Origin: Phycisphaeraceae bacterium
GTDB taxonomy: Bacteria; Planctomycetota; Phycisphaerae; Phycisphaerales; Phycisphaeraceae
Assembly: GCA_040222855.1 (NCBI GenBank)
Contig: JAVKCD010000025.1
Coordinates: 868,001-932,000, forward strand
Length of the DNA: 64,000 nucleotides
Direction of reading: 5' to 3'
Position numbers and translations under genes: made by a program
The notes under the pieces: generated by a model
Told to the model about the DNA's origin: nothing
Seen by the model: only the letters and a program-made list of their open reading frames with translations
The model's database searches: none
Part shown: positions 59,841 through 64,000 of the stretch, in pieces
Position numbering within the stretch: position 1 is the stretch's first letter
Layout: each line of letters starts with the position of its first letter

Positions 59841-60698
59841 ATGGAACCCCTCCTCGAACACCTGACCATCACCCCCCAATCCTCCTTCCGGCTCTACACC
59901 CGAGTCGATGAAGAGTTCGCCTTCGAGTGGCACCACCACCCCGAATACGAACTCACTCTCATCGTCGAAGGCCACGGCCGCCGCTTCGCCGGCGACGCCA
60001 TCACCGGCTACCAGCCCGGCGACCTCGTCCTCCTCGGCCCCTACCTCCCCCACACCTGGCACTCCGACGAAACCTCCCGCGACAACACCGCCATCGTCAT
60101 CCACTTCACCCCCGAATGGCTCAAAGCCGCCACCGCCAGCTGGCCCGAGATGCAGGTCCTCCACCGCATGCTCCGATCCGCCACACACGGGCTCTCTTTC
60201 CAAGGCGACCACGCCGAACAAGCCTCCGGTTTCCTCCGCAGGATCTCAAGCCGCTCCGGCCTCAGCCGCCTCGCCCTCCTCCTCGAAGTCCTCCAGGAAC
60301 TCAGCGCAGACGCTAGCGCAAGACCCATCGCCTCGCCCGGCTACCGAACCTCCTCACGACCCATCGACCCACGCATCGACCGCATCTGCCGACACGTCAA
60401 CGACCACATCCACGAAGACCTCACCCAAAGCGACATGGCCCTCATGATCCGCATGAAGCCCACCAGCTTCTCCAGACTCTTCAAACGAGCCATGGGAAAA
60501 ACCTTCATCGAATACATCCACGAACTCCGCATCGCCAACGCCTGCCGCGCGCTCATCGAATCCGATGACCCCATCACCGACGTCTGCTTCCGCGCCGGAT
60601 TCAACAACGTCTCCAACTTCAACCGCGTCTTCCGACGAGTCGTTGGCGTCAGCCCCCGCACCTACCGCAGACAGTTCCACAACCCCGCCGAACAATAA
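59841..60698 (+). CDS. AraC-family transcriptional regulator (cupin sensor)
   Basis: 285 residues. The N-terminal cupin (F-E-W-H-H-H-P-E-Y-E-L-T-L-I, G-D-L-V-L-L-G-P-Y-L-P-H-T-W) likely senses a sugar or other small molecule. The C-terminal two helix-turn-helix units (about 185-283) contain M-A-L-M-I-R-M-K-P-T-S-F-S-R-L-F-K and the conserved C-F-R-A-G-F-N-N-V-S-N-F-N-R-V-F-R. It is 29 bases upstream of the dioxygenase gene, which is the likeliest regulatory target or partner. Confidence 0.9.
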   Translation: MEPLLEHLTITPQSSFRLYTRVDEEFAFEWHHHPEYELTLIVEGHGRRFAGDAITGYQPGDLVLLGPYLPHTWHSDETSRDNTAIVIHFTPEWLKAATASWPEMQVLHRMLRSATHGLSFQGDHAEQASGFLRRISSRSGLSRLALLLEVLQELSADASARPIASPGYRTSSRPIDPRIDRICRHVNDHIHEDLTQSDMALMIRMKPTSFSRLFKRAMGKTFIEYIHELRIANACRALIESDDPITDVCFRAGFNNVSNFNRVFRRVVGVSPRTYRRQFHNPAEQ

Positions 60699-60727
60699 AA
60701 CCCCGCCTGAACATCAAGGGATATCAC

Positions 60728-61570
60728 ATGACCACCGCAACCGACACACCGCCAGCCATCCTCGCCGAACTCGACCAGCCCTTCGACCTCAAACCGCAAA
60801 CCATCGACCGCTTCCGCAAGTACGGCTACGCCAAGATCCCTGGCGTCCTGTCTCCCCAACTCCTCCAACACTTCCGCAAACCCATCAACGACGTCGTCCA
60901 CGCCAACAACAAACTCGCCGGCGTCCCCATGGAACAACGCGACACCTACGCCAAAGCCTTCATCCAGGTCATCAACCTCTGGGAAAAACAAGACGAAGTC
61001 AGAAAACTCACGCTCAGCAAACGACTCGGACAGATCGCTGCCCAACTACTCGAAGTACAGGGCGTCCGCCTCTACCACGACCAGGCCCTCTACAAAGAAC
61101 CCTCAGGCGGAATCACCCCCTGGCACGTCGACCAGTACTACTGGCCACTCGCCACCGACCGTACCGTCACCGCATGGATCCCCCTCGTCGAGGTCCCCAT
61201 CGAAATGGGCCCCCTAACCTTCGCCGCCGGAAGCCAGCAACTCGACTTCGGCCGCGACCAGGCCATCTCCGATGACTCGGAAAAACTCCTTCGTGACAAA
61301 ATCGAAGCCGAAGCCTTCCCCATCGAAGCCTCCGCCTTCGCCCTCGGCGAAGTCTCCTTCCACCTCGGATGGCTCGCCCACCGCGCCGGACCCAACCGCT
61401 CCAACAACGCCCGCGACGTCATGACCATCATCTACATGGACCGCGACATGAAACTCGCCGAACCCAAAAACGACAACCAGATCAACGACCGCGATGCCTT
61501 CTGCCCAAACACCCAACCCGGCCAGATCATCAACACACCCAAAAACCCCATCATCTACGAACCGGCATAA
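60728..61570 (+). CDS. Phytanoyl-CoA dioxygenase family protein
   Basis: 280 residues. Iron ligands: H133-V-D135 in P-W-H-V-D-Q-Y-Y, and H218 in G-W-L-A-H-R-A-G-P-N-R-S. The arginine in N-N-A-R-D-V-M binds 2-oxoglutarate. It is a non-heme Fe(II) dioxygenase that hydroxylates a small molecule. The substrate is not known, and the AraC gene just upstream suggests inducible use of a compound. An AAGGG ribosome site is seen before ATG 60728. Confidence 0.87.
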   Translation: MTTATDTPPAILAELDQPFDLKPQTIDRFRKYGYAKIPGVLSPQLLQHFRKPINDVVHANNKLAGVPMEQRDTYAKAFIQVINLWEKQDEVRKLTLSKRLGQIAAQLLEVQGVRLYHDQALYKEPSGGITPWHVDQYYWPLATDRTVTAWIPLVEVPIEMGPLTFAAGSQQLDFGRDQAISDDSEKLLRDKIEAEAFPIEASAFALGEVSFHLGWLAHRAGPNRSNNARDVMTIIYMDRDMKLAEPKNDNQINDRDAFCPNTQPGQIINTPKNPIIYEPA

Positions 61571-61670
61571 ATATACTCTCTATAAAAAACGAGCCGCGTG
61601 CGGAAAGCTCTGCGTAGCCTCGGCGAAGCAGAGAGCCCGGGCTGCTCGCTCACCACCAACCAACAACCCA

Positions 61671-61716
61671 AGCGTGTCACGAGCCGCAGGCGCAAGCCTG
61701 CCGGGCCCATCCCCTC
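61671..61716 (+). repeat. REP-like palindrome, copy D (intergenic)
   Basis: AGCGTGTC, ACGAGCC, then GCAGGC-GCAA-GCCTGC, then CGGGCCCATCCCCTC. The inner stem is six perfect pairs, with a bulge beyond. Located between the convergent dioxygenase and astB genes. A second, unrelated hairpin (CTCTGC...GCAGAG) is nearby at 61608-61633. It would read T-S-R-R-R-K-P-A-G-P-I-P-S. Confidence 0.75.
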
Positions 61717-61799
61717 GCAAGGCAACAGCCATCAGACCACCCACAAGCGCCCGATCGGCCCCGTCACCGGTTCTCATCACACAGGCCCCGACAACACCA

Positions 61800-63125
61800 T
61801 CACAACCCAATAACCCCAACCAACGCCTCCTTCGCCTCCCGACACACCCGCACCAACCCCGGGTCCGCCAACTCCTCAGCACTCAGCCGCTCTGGATAAA
61901 ACCGCTCCGCCCAATTACACAGCGCCGCGTACCGCTCCTCCGTCAACCACAGCCCCGCCGGGATCGCCGCCCGCTGCGCCGCATCCATCACCACTCTAAG
62001 CCGCAGACACGCCGGTCCCCCGCCATTACGCATCGACTGATGCAGATCAAAAAACAGCACTTCATCCACCACACCATCACGCTTCCAATCCTCAAGCAAC
62101 CCGCCAACACACTCAACCCGCTGACACTGCTCCGGACACACCATCACCCGCCGCCCATCACCCGCCGTCAGCAACTGACTGTTGAACAGATACGACCGCA
62201 CCGCATCCTCGAGACTCACCCGCTCCGCCGCCACCTCCACCACCCGCAGCGTCCCCCGCCCAAGCCCCTCGTAGCACCTCCGAATCCGGTCCAGCGTCGC
62301 CGCCTGACCCACATAAGCCAGCTCGTGCACCAGCAGCAGGTCCCGATCCCCCACCGCGATCACATCGTTGTGAAACACGCCACCATCAATCGCCACTGGC
62401 GACTGCTGCACCATCACCACACCCTCCGGATCCAGCCCATGCCGCCGCGCCACCGCCTCCGAGGCCGACCGCATCTGCCGCGCATTAAACGTTCTCGGCT
62501 CAACCCCACCCGCCACCGACCCCCTCGGCCCCTCCGCCCCGTACACAAAAACCTCGATCCCCGTCTCGCCATGCTCCGCCGCCAGCCGCGTGTGGTTCGC
62601 CGCCCCTTCATCCGACAACGCCGCTGGCAACGGATCATGCACCGCAAACAACGCCTCATCCGCAAACACCCGCCTCAGCATCCGCGTCGTCAACCCCGCC
62701 TCGATCGACCGATGCAGCGCACTCGACAGATTCGCCGCCGACACATGCAACCGCCCATCCGCCGTGTCCGCCGAAGGACTCACCGTCCCCGCGTTCGCCG
62801 TCCACATCGCCGACGAACTCCACGCCGCCGCCAGCAAACCCGGCGCCTCCTGCTGCGCCTTCCACAGCACCGCCGCATCATCACCCGAAAACCCCACACT
62901 CCGAAGCAACCCCAGGTCCGGCCTCAACTGAGGCGGAAACACCGCCTGCGCCACCCCCAGCCCCGCCACAGCCCGCGCCTTCGCCAACCCCTGCAACACC
63001 GCCGCCCTCGGCTCCGACACCAACCCCCGATTCCCCCGCGAAGCCAGATTCCCCGGACCCAAACCCGCGTAGTTGTGACTCGGACCCACCAACCCATCAA
63101 ACTGAACCTCCGCCGCCCCACTCAC
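61800..63125 (-). CDS. astB: N-succinylarginine dihydrolase AstB
   Basis: 441 residues, the usual size. Start V-Q-F-D-G-L-V-G-P-S-H-N-Y-A-G-L, then W-T-A-N-A-G-T-V-S-P-S-A-D-T, F-F-D-L-H-Q-S-M-R-N-G-G-G-P-A-C-L-R-L-R with the catalytic Cys near the C-terminal end. It releases ammonia and CO2 from N2-succinylarginine to give succinylornithine, the second step of the arginine succinyltransferase pathway. Its ATG overlaps the astD stop by four bases, so astD-astB is an operon. Confidence 0.94.
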   Translation of the reverse strand: MSGAAEVQFDGLVGPSHNYAGLGPGNLASRGNRGLVSEPRAAVLQGLAKARAVAGLGVAQAVFPPQLRPDLGLLRSVGFSGDDAAVLWKAQQEAPGLLAAAWSSSAMWTANAGTVSPSADTADGRLHVSAANLSSALHRSIEAGLTTRMLRRVFADEALFAVHDPLPAALSDEGAANHTRLAAEHGETGIEVFVYGAEGPRGSVAGGVEPRTFNARQMRSASEAVARRHGLDPEGVVMVQQSPVAIDGGVFHNDVIAVGDRDLLLVHELAYVGQAATLDRIRRCYEGLGRGTLRVVEVAAERVSLEDAVRSYLFNSQLLTAGDGRRVMVCPEQCQRVECVGGLLEDWKRDGVVDEVLFFDLHQSMRNGGGPACLRLRVVMDAAQRAAIPAGLWLTEERYAALCNWAERFYPERLSAEELADPGLVRVCREAKEALVGVIGL

Positions 63126-64000
63126 CCATTCACCTCGATCCCCGGCAGCGGCTTCTCCACCGCCGCCAGCTTCGCCGCCTCAATCGACGCCACCGGAAAC
63201 GCGCAATACCCCGCCGCCGCCGCCGCACTCGGCCGATGATTCCCACTCCGGCCCACACCCCCAAAAGGCAGCTTGCCCGAAGCCCCCACCGTCGGCCCAT
63301 TGAGATTGATCACACCCGCCCGAACCGAATGCACAAACCGCTCAAAGTCACCCACCTCATCCGTCAGAAGCGACGCCGCCAACCCATACCGCGTCCGATT
63401 CGCCAGTTCGATCGCACACTCCAGATCATCCGCCGTCATCACCCGCAGCAACGGCCCAAAATGCTCCTCATCCGGCAACCGATCCACCATCGAATCCACA
63501 TCCAAAACCCCAGGCCGCAACACCCCATCGTGCGCCCCACACACCGCCACCGGCTCCAACACCCGCGCCCCAAGCTCAACCAGCCCCTCCTGCGCCGCCA
63601 ACATCGCACGACCCGCCTCCGGACTGATCACCGGACCACAAAACGACGCCGGCTCCGCATCCTGCGCCCCCACCCGGATCGACCGAGTAATCCGTAGCAG
63701 CCGATCAACAAACGCATCACGATCCACCGCCCGAGTCAGAATCACCCGCCGCGCACAGTTGCACCGCTGACCCGCTGTCGAAAACGCCGACACCGCCACC
63801 GTATAAGCCGCCGCCTCCACATCACCCACTCGATCCACCACGATCGGATTATTCCCGCCCAGCTCCAGCGCCACAATCTTTCCCGGTTCATCCAGCAGCC
63901 GCTGTGCAATCGCCCGACCCGCACCATAACTACCCGTAAACAACACCCCATCCACCTGCTCATGCGCCACCAGCGCCTCACCCGTCGCCCGACCACCCAC
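63122..64000 (-). CDS. astD: N-succinylglutamate 5-semialdehyde dehydrogenase AstD (5' end outside window)
   Basis: 292 residues, the C-terminal portion only. E-L-G-G-N-N-P, catalytic Cys in T-A-G-Q-R-C80-N-C-A-R-R, and E-E-H-F-G-P-L-L-R-V and N-L-N-G-P-T-V-G-A-S-G-K-L-P-F-G-G are typical of the aldehyde dehydrogenase superfamily, and the combination with adjacent astB points to AstD. It oxidises succinylglutamate semialdehyde. The first visible codon is GTG but the family has about 480 residues, so the start is outside the window. Confidence 0.92.
   Translation of the reverse strand: MGGRATGEALVAHEQVDGVLFTGSYGAGRAIAQRLLDEPGKIVALELGGNNPIVVDRVGDVEAAAYTVAVSAFSTAGQRCNCARRVILTRAVDRDAFVDRLLRITRSIRVGAQDAEPASFCGPVISPEAGRAMLAAQEGLVELGARVLEPVAVCGAHDGVLRPGVLDVDSMVDRLPDEEHFGPLLRVMTADDLECAIELANRTRYGLAASLLTDEVGDFERFVHSVRAGVINLNGPTVGASGKLPFGGVGRSGNHRPSAAAAAGYCAFPVASIEAAKLAAVEKPLPGIEVNG

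Noticed and set aside
61494-63239. A 581-codon + strand frame across astB
   Set aside because: Its Arg/Pro/His-rich composition is that of a reverse-frame shadow; astB on the minus strand has firm family motifs.
1-64000. CRISPR arrays, tRNA and rRNA genes
   Set aside because: I saw no regularly spaced direct repeats, no tRNA cloverleaf pattern and no rRNA core sequence. A covariance-model scan was not possible here.

Overview
The window looks like chromosomal DNA of a high-GC planctomycete, most likely of the class Phycisphaerae. This is inferred from gene content, not from a marker-gene match: several secreted proteins end in PEP-CTERM sorting tails, there is a long array of pseudopilin-like genes, a helix-turn-helix/acidic/two-transmembrane protein of a type common in this phylum, dockerin-like calcium loops, and housekeeping genes scattered outside their usual operons. 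I see no tRNA, rRNA, CRISPR array, intact insertion sequence or prophage.

Layout. 1-7767: a run of five + strand pseudopilin-like genes (the first cut by the window edge), ending in a 1184-residue GspK-like protein. 7768-8246: a gap with a strong promoter followed almost at once by a terminator hairpin, then a HIT-family hydrolase. 8727-10437: hisB and hisC. 10556-24573: a sugar-aminotransferase-like gene, rsmG, the rodA/mrdA wall-elongation pair, atpC (apart from other atp genes), a PEP-CTERM protein, uvrA, rpsR, a Nif3-like protein, a coiled-coil protein and an AlaC-like aminotransferase. 24694-27323: a parvulin-type lipoprotein and a redoxin-domain protein. 27438-35635: a class V PLP enzyme, then a probable surface-glycan locus (glycosyltransferases, sulfotransferase, O-antigen-ligase-like membrane protein, radical SAM/SPASM enzyme). 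35636-38455: comM flanked on both sides by unusually AT-rich DNA; on one side two same-frame ORFs are separated by a single TGA, the second with a HEPN-like R-x6-H motif. 38456-46527: metallophosphoesterase, HTH/membrane protein, psd, tadA, an MMPL/RND exporter and recG. 46619-48396: two tandem PEP-CTERM paralogues, each with a promoter and a terminator. 48597-54804: a flavoprotein/iron-sulfur membrane fusion, a DUF547 protein, uvrB and a lipoprotein. 55143-59694: a PEP-CTERM protein, a GDSL hydrolase with four dockerin-like loops, and a metallophosphoesterase/beta-propeller protein. 59841-64000: an AraC regulator with a phytanoyl-CoA dioxygenase-like enzyme, then astB and the end of astD (arginine succinyltransferase pathway).

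The most unusual signals are (i) a short dispersed palindrome with a GNRA-type tetraloop, present four times, whose stems carry mostly compensating changes and which is translated in the same frame inside the leader peptides of two pseudopilins; (ii) the split AT-rich gene next to comM with its HEPN-like motif; (iii) a possible short RNA at about 8103-8162 with a C-rich stretch complementary to Shine-Dalgarno sequences; (iv) tandem PEP-CTERM paralogues that share an FIKKK motif. All statements rest on reading the sequence by eye; no database or folding program was run.
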